From: Clostridia bacterium | Lineage (GTDB): Bacteria > Bacillota > Clostridia > Christensenellales > Pumilibacteraceae | Length of the DNA: 40,646 bases | Assembly (NCBI GenBank): GCA_017396125.1 | Contig: JAFQMX010000057.1 | Span: forward strand, 1-40,646 | Direction of reading: 5' to 3' | Shown here: positions 28,107 through 36,450 of the stretch, one piece after another | Layout: every line of letters starts with the position of its first letter | How positions within the stretch are numbered: position 1 is the stretch's first letter | Position numbers and translations under genes: made by a program | Notes under the pieces: model-generated | What the model was told of the DNA's origin: nothing | What the model saw: the letters and a program-made list of their open reading frames with translations, nothing else | The model's database searches: none

Positions 28107-29359
28107 AAATAAGCGTTTTTTCTTTGGGGTGCAAGGTCAATCAGTACGAAAGCGAGGGTATCGTAACCGAGCTTAATAACCATGGCCACGAGGCTTTTTG
28201 CGGACTTTTTCCTGCTGACCTTTTTGTAATCAACACTTGTTCGGTTACTTCCGAGGCTGACCGAAAATCCCGCCAAACAATTTCACGAGTACAAAAGCTT
28301 AATAAAAATGCGAAAATTATAGTGCTGGGTTGTTCGTCCCAAAACGACGCCAACGCTTACTCGGGCAAGGAAGGGGTAATAAAAATTTCGGGAAACGCCC
28401 AAAAGATGCAAACCGTTTTGCAAGCTATTTCGGATCTAGCAAAAAATAGCGGTGGCAGTGACCTGATTGCAAAAGCCGAATTACCACTAATTTACGAGGA
28501 CGTATATTTTCCAAAACCGGGCAAAACTCGTGGTTTTGTAAAAATTCAGGACGGTTGCAATAATTTTTGCACCTACTGTATAGTTCCGTATTTAAGGGGA
28601 AGAAGCCGTTCGAGAAGTGCGCAATCGGTGATTAGTGAAGTTAACGAAGTAGCAAAAACGTGTAAGGAAATTGTGCTGACCGGAGTGGACATTTCGGCGT
28701 ATGGCAAGGACCTGGGCAGTAGCCTTAAGGATTTGCTTTTTGCGCTAAAAGACACGCCGTCGCGAATAAGACTCGGTTCGCTTGAGTGCGGAGTTATCGA
28801 CGACGAACTGCTGAAAATTATGAAAGACGGCAACTATTGTCCGCACTTTCATTTGTCGTTTCAGTCAGGTAGCGACAACGTTTTGAAGAATATGAACAGG
28901 CATTATACTGTGGATGAATTCCGCAAAAAAACCGACCTTATACGCAAGTATTTTCCGCTTGCGGGAATTACCACTGATATCATTTGTGGTTTTCCGGAAG
29001 AAAGCGATGTCGATCATCAGCAATCACTAAAGAATATCGAAAAAATAGCCTTTTCGCAAATTCACGTTTTTCCGTACAGCGAGCGTAGCGGAACGGTTGC
29101 GGCGCGTAGAGTGCAGATTCCAAAGCAGGTGCGAAAAAGTAGGGCGCAGGAGACTGTAATTCTTGGCGAAAGGTTGCGTCTTGAGTTTTTAAACAAAAAT
29201 CTCGCGCTATCAAAAGACGTGCTTTGTGAGGACAAAGAGGACGAGTATACCGTGGGTTATACCGACAATTACATCAAAGTTTACAGCGATACCCAAGAGG
29301 GTGAAATAAAGTCGCTGATGCTTAAAAAAATTTATAAGGAAGGAGTATTAGGAATATGA
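28103..29359 (+). CDS. mtaB: tRNA t6A37 methylthiotransferase MtaB
   Basis: A 418-residue radical SAM methylthiotransferase. The N-terminal UPF0004 domain carries cysteines C10, C46 and C77 for the auxiliary cluster. The radical SAM domain has CxxxCxxC at C152, C156 and C159 (CNNFCTYC), followed by VPYLRGRSRS. It ends with a TRAM-like domain. The GCKVNQYES opening separates MtaB (ms2t6A at tRNA A37) from MiaB and RimO. The ATG at 28103 overlaps the rsmE stop; an in-frame start at 28052 would lie inside rsmE. Confidence 0.94.
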   Translation: MKISVFSLGCKVNQYESEGIVTELNNHGHEAFCGLFPADLFVINTCSVTSEADRKSRQTISRVQKLNKNAKIIVLGCSSQNDANAYSGKEGVIKISGNAQKMQTVLQAISDLAKNSGGSDLIAKAELPLIYEDVYFPKPGKTRGFVKIQDGCNNFCTYCIVPYLRGRSRSRSAQSVISEVNEVAKTCKEIVLTGVDISAYGKDLGSSLKDLLFALKDTPSRIRLGSLECGVIDDELLKIMKDGNYCPHFHLSFQSGSDNVLKNMNRHYTVDEFRKKTDLIRKYFPLAGITTDIICGFPEESDVDHQQSLKNIEKIAFSQIHVFPYSERSGTVAARRVQIPKQVRKSRAQETVILGERLRLEFLNKNLALSKDVLCEDKEDEYTVGYTDNYIKVYSDTQEGEIKSLMLKKIYKEGVLGI

Positions 29360-29688
29360 ACGACTGCATTTTTTGTAAAATCAACCAGGGAATAATCCCA
29401 TCCGAAAAGCTTTACGAGGACGATATGTTTTTCGTTATTCGCGACATCAACCCAAAGGCTAAATTGCATTATTTGGCTATACCTAAAAATCACTACAAGT
29501 TATTTTCGCAAATGACCGAAAATGACCAAGCTAATCTAGGCAAAATTATAAAAAAGATTTCGGAAATCGCACCGTCATTGGGACTTTCCAACGGTTATAG
29601 ACTTATCGTAAATCAGGGCGAGGACGCTGTTCAAACCGTATTCCATTTGCATATTCACATTTTGGGCGGAGAGAGATTGCCTGTATAA
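29356..29688 (+). CDS. HIT family nucleotide-binding protein (HINT-like)
   Basis: A 110-residue histidine-triad protein: H97-L-H99-I-H101 followed by LGG near the C-terminus, and the N-terminal CIFCKI zinc-type pair (C4, C7) of the HINT branch. These enzymes hydrolyse nucleoside phosphoramidates and AMP-lysine-type adducts; the substrate here is unknown. The start overlaps the mtaB stop (ATGA), with GGAGTATTAGGA upstream. A location next to rpsU is common in Firmicutes. Confidence 0.93.
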   Translation: MNDCIFCKINQGIIPSEKLYEDDMFFVIRDINPKAKLHYLAIPKNHYKLFSQMTENDQANLGKIIKKISEIAPSLGLSNGYRLIVNQGEDAVQTVFHLHIHILGGERLPV

Positions 29689-29692
29689 ACGG

Positions 29693-29750
29693 AAATTGCC
29701 TGCTATATCGCACGCAGTTTTATAAAAACAGGGGTTGTATGGCAATTTTT
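29693..29750 (+). terminator. Possible terminator after the HIT gene
   Basis: AAATTGCC (29693-29700) can pair with GGCAATTT (29741-29748) and is followed by T residues, but the enclosed segment is 40 bases. It contains an internal CTGC/GCAG hairpin. The large loop makes the call uncertain. Confidence 0.4.
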
Positions 29751-29793
29751 GCAAATTTACCTTGCTAGTTGCGCTAAATTACCGAAAAAACAG

Positions 29794-29822
29794 TTGACAA
29801 AAGATTTTGATTTTCTTATAAT
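29794..29822 (+). promoter_or_regulatory. Consensus promoter for rpsU
   Basis: A perfect TTGACA (29794-29799) and a perfect TATAAT (29817-29822) with a 17-base spacer, the strongest promoter in the window together with that of rex. Confidence 0.88.
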
Positions 29823-29865
29823 ATTTAGGCAAGTTTGTGCTACAGAGCAAAGGTGGTGTAATTGA

Positions 29866-30045
29866 ATGTCAGTAATCCGTGTTGGTGAAAACGAATCTTT
29901 GGACAACGCTCTCAAGCGTTTTAAGCGTAAGTGCCAAAAGGACAATATCATGGGAGATTTGCGCCGTAAGGAATTTTACGAGAAGCCTTCCGTTCAGAGA
30001 AAGAAAAAGTCCGAGGCAGCGCGTAAGCGTGGAATTAAGGGTTAA
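29866..30045 (+). CDS. rpsU: 30S ribosomal protein S21
   Basis: A 59-residue basic protein reading [19 protein letters not shown] at the start, then a [22 protein letters not shown] stretch in part, and a basic tail ending ARKRGIKG. This is the complete bacterial S21, which sits near the anti-Shine-Dalgarno region of the 30S subunit. AAAGGTGGTG lies about eight bases before the ATG. It has its own consensus promoter and terminator and is monocistronic. Confidence 0.97.
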   Translation: MSVIRVGENESLDNALKRFKRKCQKDNIMGDLRRKEFYEKPSVQRKKKSEAARKRGIKG

Positions 30046-30054
30046 TTAAAACGG

Positions 30055-30082
30055 CCGTTCGAGTTTTTCGAGCGGTTTTTTT
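30055..30082 (+). terminator. Rho-independent terminator of rpsU
   Basis: CCGTTCGA (30055-30062) pairs with TCGAGCGG (30068-30075), one T-G pair, with a five-base loop and a seven-T tail. Confidence 0.88.
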
Positions 30083-30166
30083 ATTGCCATTTGTCAAAAG
30101 AACTTGTGCCGAAACAAATGCGGTACAATTTTTTTATTTGTCGAAAATAGGGTTATTTTGACTTGA

Positions 30167-30192
30167 TTTGCCGTAAGGGAGTTTTTTGCCGT
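30167..30192 (+). repeat. Pair of TTTGCCGT direct repeats upstream of the 139-residue ORF
   Basis: TTTGCCGT occurs at 30167-30174 and 30185-30192, exactly 18 bases apart, ending ten bases before the -10 box. Two copies on the same face about 1.7 helical turns apart could be operator sites; no regulator can be named. Confidence 0.45.
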
Positions 30193-30198
30193 GGGGTG

Positions 30199-30207
30199 TG
30201 CTAAAAT
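30199..30207 (+). promoter_or_regulatory. Possible extended -10 promoter for the 139-residue ORF
   Basis: TGCTAAAAT (30199-30207) fits an extended -10 element (TGN plus TAAAAT). No good -35 box lies 16-18 bases upstream; the second TTTGCCGT repeat occupies part of that space. Confidence 0.42.
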
Positions 30208-30235
30208 TTAGCCATCAACTAATGGAGGAAATATT

Positions 30236-30655
30236 ATGGCTAAACAAAAAGATTATGGCGAACTAAAAAAACGCGCGTTGCTAGCCAAACAGCGCATGAA
30301 AATGGGGTATTGGCAACAGCTTTTGACTGAAAAAGAAAATATGCTTATTAGTGCAGGCGACTCACAGCAGGCTCAATATCTAGTTAGTGAGGTGCAGCGG
30401 GAGAGAGTTAAGCGTGATAACAATATTATCGTCAACAAAGAAAGTGCAGGCAAGGACGAGGAATTGTATCTCAAAGTGTGCAGAATTTTGGATTCAGAAG
30501 TAGTCACCACCAATCCCATTGGTCAGTTAATAGACGAAAGCGAATATGAGAGTTTGGACGAAGGCGGAAAACAGCGGTATATTTTGCGTTTATCCGAAAA
30601 ATTCCGCGAGCTAAAGGATAGATATTACAAAGAGCGAATAGGCAAAACTTCTTGA
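30236..30655 (+). CDS. Hypothetical protein, 139 residues, small helical
   Basis: I do not recognise the family. The protein is soluble, highly charged and probably mostly helical, with no membrane segment, signal peptide or cysteine pair (one cysteine only). It opens with a basic KQKDYGELKKRALLAKQRMK stretch and a WQQLL segment, and ends with a charged helix (RLSEKFRELKDRYYKERIGK). The start is firm: TGGAGGAAATATT gives a strong ribosome binding site eight bases before ATG. Its codon use resembles that of its neighbours, and the pcrA -35 box overlaps its stop codon, so it looks resident rather than recently acquired. A role connected to pcrA-ligA DNA repair is possible only from position. 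Confidence 0.8.
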   Translation: MAKQKDYGELKKRALLAKQRMKMGYWQQLLTEKENMLISAGDSQQAQYLVSEVQRERVKRDNNIIVNKESAGKDEELYLKVCRILDSEVVTTNPIGQLIDESEYESLDEGGKQRYILRLSEKFRELKDRYYKERIGKTS

Positions 30656-30680
30656 CTAAAAACACCGTGTTTGGTAAAAT
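30652..30680 (+). promoter_or_regulatory. Promoter for pcrA-ligA
   Basis: TTGACT (30652-30657) and TAAAAT (30675-30680) are 17 bases apart. The -35 box contains the TGA stop of the preceding ORF. The spacer contains a 13-bp palindrome, AAACACCGTGTTT (30660-30672), which could be an operator, though it does not fit the GAAC-N4-GTTC LexA box. Confidence 0.68.
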
Positions 30681-30711
30681 TTATTAAACGGTTTTATTTA
30701 CAAGAGGTAGT

Positions 30712-32955
30712 ATGGAATTCGGCTTGGAAGAACTTAATAGCGAACAGTTGAAACCCGTTCTCGATACAGAGGGCGCAATTTTGGTTACTGCAGGAGCGGG
30801 AAGTGGAAAAACCCGACTTCTTACGCATAGAATAGCGCATTTGGTAATCAACAACGGAGTAAAGCCATATAATATCCTTGCGATAACTTTTACCAACAAA
30901 GCGGCAAGAGAGATGAAGGAAAGACTGATTGATATGATTCCCGACGCCGATAAGGTGTGGGTGTCCACCTTTCACTCTATGTGCGTAACTATCTTGCGAA
31001 AATTTATCGATAGGCTGGGTTATGATTCTAACTTTTCCATATACGGCGAGCAGGAAAAAGAACGCATAATTAAGGAAATCGTTTCGCAAAGCCAAGATGA
31101 CGATGACCTTGCAAAAAAGGTAATCAAGGTTGTTTCAGATTGCAAAAACGCGGCTTTGGACGAGGAAGACTACCTTGCTCGCAACAAGCACGATGCTGAG
31201 GCTGAGGCAATTTGCGAGTGCTTTAAACAGTACAACGCAAGACTAAAGAGCAGCAACGCTTTAGACTTTGACGATCTGCTCGTAAAGACTTTGCTTTTGC
31301 TTAAAAGCGTGCCGGAGTGCAGAGAGTATTATTCAGAAAAATTCCGTTATATACATATAGATGAGTTTCAGGATACCAACACAGTGCAGTATGAGTTGGT
31401 TAAACTTTTGAGTTGCAAATACCGCAACGTAATGGCGGTGGGCGACGAGGATCAGTCTATATACGGCTGGCGTGGAGCGGATATTACCAACATAAAAAAT
31501 TTCATCAAAGATTTCAACAGCAAGGTGTACAAGCTGGAACAAAACTATCGTTCAACAAAAAATATTATAAACGCAGCTAACGTCCTAATAAAAAACAATA
31601 CTTCACGTATAGATAAGAATTTATGGACGGAAAAGGGTAATGGAGTCAAGATAGAATATTATGGAGCGCCTACCGAATCAGCCGAGGCGGATTTTGTCGT
31701 TCGCAGTATTTCCGGGCTTATGGACGTGGGATATTCGCTGTCCGATATGGCGATACTTATGCGAGTAAACGCGCTCAGCCGTCCGTTCGAGCAAAGGTTT
31801 TTGCAGTACAATATTCCGTGCGTTATCTACGGTGGCTTCAAATTCTTTGACCGAAAAGAAATCAAGGATGTTTTGGCGTATCTCAAGATTATTGCCAACC
31901 ATCGCGACGACGAAGCAATAACGAGAGTGATAAATTTCCCGAAAAGGGGAATCGGCGACGGTACGGTTGCGCAACTAAAAAATTATGCTTCGCTTACGGG
32001 CATCTCGTTGTACGACGCGATTATAGACGTGGAACATAATCAAGATTTGCCGCTCAGCGTTATCAAAAAGGTAGTTCCGTTTGCGGCGGTTCTAAAGGCT
32101 ACTGAGGAGTTTTCAAAGACAAACGACGTTTATGCTACGGCGAGATTTATCGTCAAGGTGTTGGACCTTAAAACTCTTTATTCCGAGCCAACCGAGGAAA
32201 ACGAAAATCGCAAAATGAATATTCGTGAACTTCTTAATTCAATCAAGGAGTTTACTGTATCGAATCAGGGCGCATCAGTTGCGGAGTATTTGCAAACGGT
32301 TTCGCTTTATTCTGATACGGACAAAGAGGAAGAAAACTCCAAAATTACTATCGCTACTGTTCACAGTGCAAAGGGGTTAGAATTCAAGGTAGTTTTTGTA
32401 GTGGGACTGGAAGAAGGGGGATTTCCAATTTCTCGTGCGCTGGGTGACGACGACGAAATCGAAGAAGAGCGCAGGCTTATGTACGTTGCGATAACACGCG
32501 CGAAAGAAAGACTTTATCTTACTAGGGCGCGTTCGAGATTTACCTACGGCGCGCGCAAGGAGTCGCCAATAAGTCGATTCATAGCCGAGGCAGGTATCCA
32601 AGTGCCGCAAGAGACCTCGTTCCGTGCAGGATTTTCTGAGCGTAGCGATTACGGTTACGGCAAAGGTAATTATTCCAGATATTCGAGCGACTACGACGAG
32701 GAAAAGGATTACTCTTTTTATGATGCGGGAAAGACTACAGTGCCAGTCTATCAAAAGACTGCCGCTCCAAAAAAGCAGAGTGTGGACTTGTCCAAATTCA
32801 AAGTGGGCACGATTGTGATTCACAAAAAATTCGGCAAAGGCGTTATACTTTCGCTGTCGCCGAATGCGGGAAACAGCTACGCGGAAATAAAGTTCGAGCG
32901 CGTGGGGAATATGACCTTGGCGCTGGAATATGCAGGGCTAAAGACGGAGGATTAA
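30712..32955 (+). CDS. pcrA: ATP-dependent DNA helicase PcrA (UvrD/Rep family)
   Basis: A 747-residue superfamily 1A helicase. Walker A GAGSGKT lies at 28-34, ITFTNKAAREMKER is motif Ia, DEFQD at 217-221 is motif II, GDEDQSIYGWRGAD is motif III, and VTIATVHSAKGLEFK-type and YVAITRAKERLYL elements mark motifs V and VI. The C-terminal ~50 residues (from FKVGTIVIHKKFGKG) form the Tudor-like module that binds RNA polymerase in PcrA/UvrD. It removes recombinases and assists excision repair. AGAGG precedes the ATG. ligA begins two bases after the stop, the pcrA-ligA order common in Firmicutes. Confidence 0.97.
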   Translation: MEFGLEELNSEQLKPVLDTEGAILVTAGAGSGKTRLLTHRIAHLVINNGVKPYNILAITFTNKAAREMKERLIDMIPDADKVWVSTFHSMCVTILRKFIDRLGYDSNFSIYGEQEKERIIKEIVSQSQDDDDLAKKVIKVVSDCKNAALDEEDYLARNKHDAEAEAICECFKQYNARLKSSNALDFDDLLVKTLLLLKSVPECREYYSEKFRYIHIDEFQDTNTVQYELVKLLSCKYRNVMAVGDEDQSIYGWRGADITNIKNFIKDFNSKVYKLEQNYRSTKNIINAANVLIKNNTSRIDKNLWTEKGNGVKIEYYGAPTESAEADFVVRSISGLMDVGYSLSDMAILMRVNALSRPFEQRFLQYNIPCVIYGGFKFFDRKEIKDVLAYLKIIANHRDDEAITRVINFPKRGIGDGTVAQLKNYASLTGISLYDAIIDVEHNQDLPLSVIKKVVPFAAVLKATEEFSKTNDVYATARFIVKVLDLKTLYSEPTEENENRKMNIRELLNSIKEFTVSNQGASVAEYLQTVSLYSDTDKEEENSKITIATVHSAKGLEFKVVFVVGLEEGGFPISRALGDDDEIEEERRLMYVAITRAKERLYLTRARSRFTYGARKESPISRFIAEAGIQVPQETSFRAGFSERSDYGYGKGNYSRYSSDYDEEKDYSFYDAGKTTVPVYQKTAAPKKQSVDLSKFKVGTIVIHKKFGKGVILSLSPNAGNSYAEIKFERVGNMTLALEYAGLKTED

Positions 32956-32957
32956 AG

Positions 32958-34898
32958 ATGAAAAATGCAAGAATGCACGAACTCGTAAAGACGCTTAATC
33001 GTTATGCTTACGAGTACTATACTTTGGACAATCCTACGGTTTCGGACGCGCAGTACGACAAGCTTTACGACGAGCTCGTTGCGTTGGAAAAAGAGCTCGG
33101 AACTGTTTTGCATGATTCGCCTTCTAGACGAGTGGGCGGAGAAATTATCAAAGAATTTAAGCAACATAAGCATGCTAGCAGACTTTACAGCTTGGATAAA
33201 TGCAACAGCTTTGACGAGCTCAGAGAGTGGGATGCCAAGATTAAGAAGGCTGTGGGAGAAGTGTGCTATACGCTGGAATATAAACTGGATGGACTTACGC
33301 TTTGTTTGACTTACGACGACGGAAAGCTCGTTACCGCGGCAACTCGTGGTGATGGAAGCGTAGGAGAAGACGTAACTGAGCAGGTTAAGACGATTAAGTC
33401 GGTTCCGCTGTCTATTCCTTACAGTGAGTTTTTGGAAGTTCAGGGTGAGGGAATAATGACTGTTTCCGCGCTAAACGCATACAACGAAAAGGCAAAAAAC
33501 AACGGCACGGAATTGCTCAAAAACGCCCGCAACGGAGTGGCGGGAGCAATACGAAATCTCAATCCAAAGGTTACAGCTTCGCGCAATCTCGACGTTATTT
33601 TTTACAACGTAAACACTGTGTCAGACGAAGAGAAATTGACTTCGCAGCAGCAGTACGTGGAGTTTTTGACAAAGAATTTATTCAAGACTATTCCGCCTTT
33701 TGTATCAAGTGATATCGAGCAAATAATTGAGAAAATTTCCAAGGTTGACCGTCAGAGTCTAGACTTTGTTATCGACGGAATGGTTATCAAGGTAAACGAC
33801 CAAAATGCTCGAAAAAAGCTGGGTTATACGGAAAAATTTCCAAAATGGGCAATTGCTTACAAATTCGAGGCGGAAGAAACTTCAACTTTGCTCAAAGACG
33901 TCCTTTGGCAAGTGGGCAGGACGGGAAAGGTTACTCCTATTGCGGTGCTGGAGGCGGTAGAACTTTGTGGCGCTACGGTTAGGCGTGCTACGCTTAATAA
34001 CTACTCGGACGTTTTGAGAAAGAAACTCAAAAAAGGCAGTACGGTTTTTGTAAGACGAAGCAACGACGTGATTCCGGAGGTGCTGGGAATTGCTCAGGAG
34101 GGCGACGGTGTGGAAATCGAAAAGCCGGTCGTTTGTCCATCTTGCGGACAGCCCTTGCACGAGGAGGGACCGCTTTTGTTTTGCTCAAACGAGTACGGTT
34201 GTAAACCTCAGATTTGTGGAAGGATAGAGCACTTCGTTTCCAAAGATTGCATGGATATAGAGGGCTTGAGTGAAAAGACGATAGAGCAGGCTTACGAGAT
34301 TTTGGGTGTACGGACTTGCGCGGATTTGTATTCGCTTACCCAGGATGATTTGCTCAAATTGCCTGGTTTTAAGGACAAGAAGCCAAAGAAGATAATCGAT
34401 GCTATCGAAAAGAGTAAGACCGTGGATTTACCGCACTTTATCAACGCGCTTGGAATAAGAAACGTGGGCAAAAAAACTGCTCAGGATCTTGCTGCTGAAT
34501 TCGGCTCGCTGGAGAAGCTGTCGCACGCTGACAAAGAGCAGCTTCTTAAAATCGACGAGGTTGGCGAAATCGTTGCGCAGGATATAATCGAATTTTTCGC
34601 TAAACACGCTGATGTCGTTGAAAAATTCCGTTCTATCGGAATCGATCCTCAAATAAAGGAATCGGGCGATAAGTTCAAGGGGCTTAAATTCGTTTTGACA
34701 GGCTCGCTCCAAAATTTCACCCGCTCACAAGCAAGCGCTATTATCGAAAGTGAGGGCGGTTCGGTTCAAAGCTCAGTGACCAAAGAGACTGACTTTGTTG
34801 TAGCGGGAGAGGAAGCAGGCTCTAAACTGGAAAAAGCAAAGAAATTAGGCAAAAAAATATTGGATGAGAAAGCTTTTCTCGATATGATAAACAGTTGA
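32958..34898 (+). CDS. ligA: NAD-dependent DNA ligase LigA
   Basis: A 646-residue ligase, slightly shorter than the usual ~670. It has an Ia domain (YYTLDNPTVSDAQYD), an adenylation domain with the nucleophile lysine in KLDG (K109-G112), an OB fold, a four-cysteine zinc finger beginning CPSCGQP, and HhH repeats (RNVGKKTAQDLA). A C-terminal BRCT domain spans about 573-646, opening FKGLKFVLTG. It seals nicks in replication and repair using NAD+. GGAGGATTAAAG at the end of pcrA serves as the ribosome binding site. The TGA stop lies inside the -35 box of the following promoter. Confidence 0.97.
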   Translation: MKNARMHELVKTLNRYAYEYYTLDNPTVSDAQYDKLYDELVALEKELGTVLHDSPSRRVGGEIIKEFKQHKHASRLYSLDKCNSFDELREWDAKIKKAVGEVCYTLEYKLDGLTLCLTYDDGKLVTAATRGDGSVGEDVTEQVKTIKSVPLSIPYSEFLEVQGEGIMTVSALNAYNEKAKNNGTELLKNARNGVAGAIRNLNPKVTASRNLDVIFYNVNTVSDEEKLTSQQQYVEFLTKNLFKTIPPFVSSDIEQIIEKISKVDRQSLDFVIDGMVIKVNDQNARKKLGYTEKFPKWAIAYKFEAEETSTLLKDVLWQVGRTGKVTPIAVLEAVELCGATVRRATLNNYSDVLRKKLKKGSTVFVRRSNDVIPEVLGIAQEGDGVEIEKPVVCPSCGQPLHEEGPLLFCSNEYGCKPQICGRIEHFVSKDCMDIEGLSEKTIEQAYEILGVRTCADLYSLTQDDLLKLPGFKDKKPKKIIDAIEKSKTVDLPHFINALGIRNVGKKTAQDLAAEFGSLEKLSHADKEQLLKIDEVGEIVAQDIIEFFAKHADVVEKFRSIGIDPQIKESGDKFKGLKFVLTGSLQNFTRSQASAIIESEGGSVQSSVTKETDFVVAGEEAGSKLEKAKKLGKKILDEKAFLDMINS

Positions 34899-34923
34899 AA
34901 TTTCGCCGTGTATATGATATAAT
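34895..34923 (+). promoter_or_regulatory. Promoter for the yicC-gmk-rpoZ-coaBC-priA-def-fmt operon
   Basis: TTGAAA (34895-34900) and TATAAT (34918-34923) are 17 bases apart. The -35 box overlaps the last codons of ligA including its stop. No terminator separates ligA from this operon. Confidence 0.75.
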
Positions 34924-34954
34924 ATATTCCTAAAATGGGTTCGAAGGGGATTTT

Positions 34955-35830
34955 ATGAAAAGTATGACCGGCTACGGCAAGGGCTTTGCGAGCGCAAGCG
35001 GCAGAGAGGTTACCGTAGAATTAAAATCAGTAAATAACCGTTATCTCGAAGTGAATTCGCGCTTGCCAAAGGCTTTGTCAATGTTCGAGGAGTCACTTCG
35101 TAAGGCAATAGGTCAGTATATTAAGCGTGGTGCAGTTGATGTTTACTTTACCTACGAAAACAAGAACGAGGATGAAAAGGTCGTTACGGCAGATTTTGGT
35201 TTGATTTCAGAATACGTCAGTGTTGCCAAACAAATCGAACAGCGCTTCGGTATTAAAAACGATATTACCGCAGGTAGCGCAATGAAGTTCCCCGAGGCCA
35301 TCAAGGTTGAGGTGAATAAAGACAAGCCGGAGATTATTGCTGAGATTATTTACGAGGCGACGCTCGAGGCTGCCAAAGCTCTTGACGATATGCGTGCGGT
35401 GGAAGGAAAAACCATTTTTGCAGACCTTAGCGATATCGTTAAAAAAATTAAATCACATTTGGCCGCAGTCGTACAACGAGTTCCCGTAATGATGGATGAA
35501 TACAGAGAAAAACTTAAGGCGAGAATCAGCGAGTATCTTAAGGAAGTTGAACTTGACGAAGCGAGACTTGTCAATGAAGTCGCTTTCTTTGCCGACAAGG
35601 CAGATATTAACGAGGAGATTCAGCGACTTAACTCGCATATAACTCAGTTTGAGGCGTGCTGTGAGTCCGGCGAGCCTGTGGGCAGAAAGCTAGATTTTAT
35701 TTCACAGGAAATGAACCGTGAAATGAATACCATGGGAAGTAAGTCCAATGACGTTACAATTACCAACGCAGTCGTTGCTATGAAAAACGAATTGGAAAAA
35801 ATCAAGGAGCAAATCCGCAATGTCGAATAA
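34955..35830 (+). CDS. yicC: YicC/YloC family endoribonuclease
   Basis: A 291-residue protein with the family opening MKSMTGYGKG, VELKSVNNRYLEVNSRLP, and the C-terminal DUF1732 segment GRKLDFISQEMNREMNT followed by GSKSND. YicC proteins have been described as RNA endonucleases; the targets in this organism are unknown. A GAAGGGGATT ribosome binding site precedes the ATG. The end overlaps gmk by 11 bases, a conserved gene pair. Confidence 0.94.
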   Translation: MKSMTGYGKGFASASGREVTVELKSVNNRYLEVNSRLPKALSMFEESLRKAIGQYIKRGAVDVYFTYENKNEDEKVVTADFGLISEYVSVAKQIEQRFGIKNDITAGSAMKFPEAIKVEVNKDKPEIIAEIIYEATLEAAKALDDMRAVEGKTIFADLSDIVKKIKSHLAAVVQRVPVMMDEYREKLKARISEYLKEVELDEARLVNEVAFFADKADINEEIQRLNSHITQFEACCESGEPVGRKLDFISQEMNREMNTMGSKSNDVTITNAVVAMKNELEKIKEQIRNVE

Positions 35831-36434
35831 TCAAAAAAAAGGCTTGCTTGTAGTTATATCAGGACCTAGCGGTGCGGGAAAAGGCACTATCCACGCAGGA
35901 GTTTTGCAAAAGCTTCCTTCGCTTAAAAAATCTATTTCGGTTACGACGCGTCAGCCGAGAAAGGGCGAGGAGGAAGGCGTACATTATTACTTCCGTACCG
36001 TTGAGCAGTATATGCAGATGAAGCAAAACGGCGAATTTTTGGAAACTGCCGAAGTGTACAAAAATTATTACGGTACGCCAAAAGCCCCGGTTATGAAGAT
36101 TTTGGAAAAGGGAGAAGACGTAATTTTTGAGATAGACATTTGCGGAGCAAGACAAATCAAGCAAATTTATCCCGAAAGCGTGCTTATATTCATTATGCCA
36201 CCGTCTTTTGAGGTTTTGGAAAAAAGACTCAGGGGCAGGGCGACCGACGCCGAGGACGTAATTCTTCGCCGTCTTGCCGAAAGTAAAAAAGAACTTGCGA
36301 CTTACAAAGAGTTTGACTATTTCGTTGTCAATGACGAAATAAATACTTCTGTCGAAAACGTCGTGTCCATAATCAAATCGGAAAAATGCCGAGTTGAACG
36401 AAACGACGCGTTTATAAATGAATTACTGAAATAA
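35820..36434 (+). CDS. gmk: Guanylate kinase
   Basis: A 204-residue kinase converting GMP and ATP to GDP and ADP. The P-loop GPSGAGKGT is at 15-23, the GMP-binding segment SVTTRQPRKGEEEGVHYYF follows, and the lid contains RGRATDAEDVILRRL. The start is set by AAGGAG (35804-35809) inside yicC, ten bases upstream. It overlaps yicC and is followed after 16 bases by rpoZ, the usual gmk-rpoZ-coaBC order. Confidence 0.97.
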   Translation: MSNNQKKGLLVVISGPSGAGKGTIHAGVLQKLPSLKKSISVTTRQPRKGEEEGVHYYFRTVEQYMQMKQNGEFLETAEVYKNYYGTPKAPVMKILEKGEDVIFEIDICGARQIKQIYPESVLIFIMPPSFEVLEKRLRGRATDAEDVILRRLAESKKELATYKEFDYFVVNDEINTSVENVVSIIKSEKCRVERNDAFINELLK

Positions 36435-36450
36435 GGAGGTAAATTTTACT

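Noticed and set aside
30660-30672. LexA box in the pcrA promoter
   Set aside because: The palindrome AAACACCGTGTTT does not keep the GAAC-N4-GTTC spacing, so only an unspecified operator is proposed.
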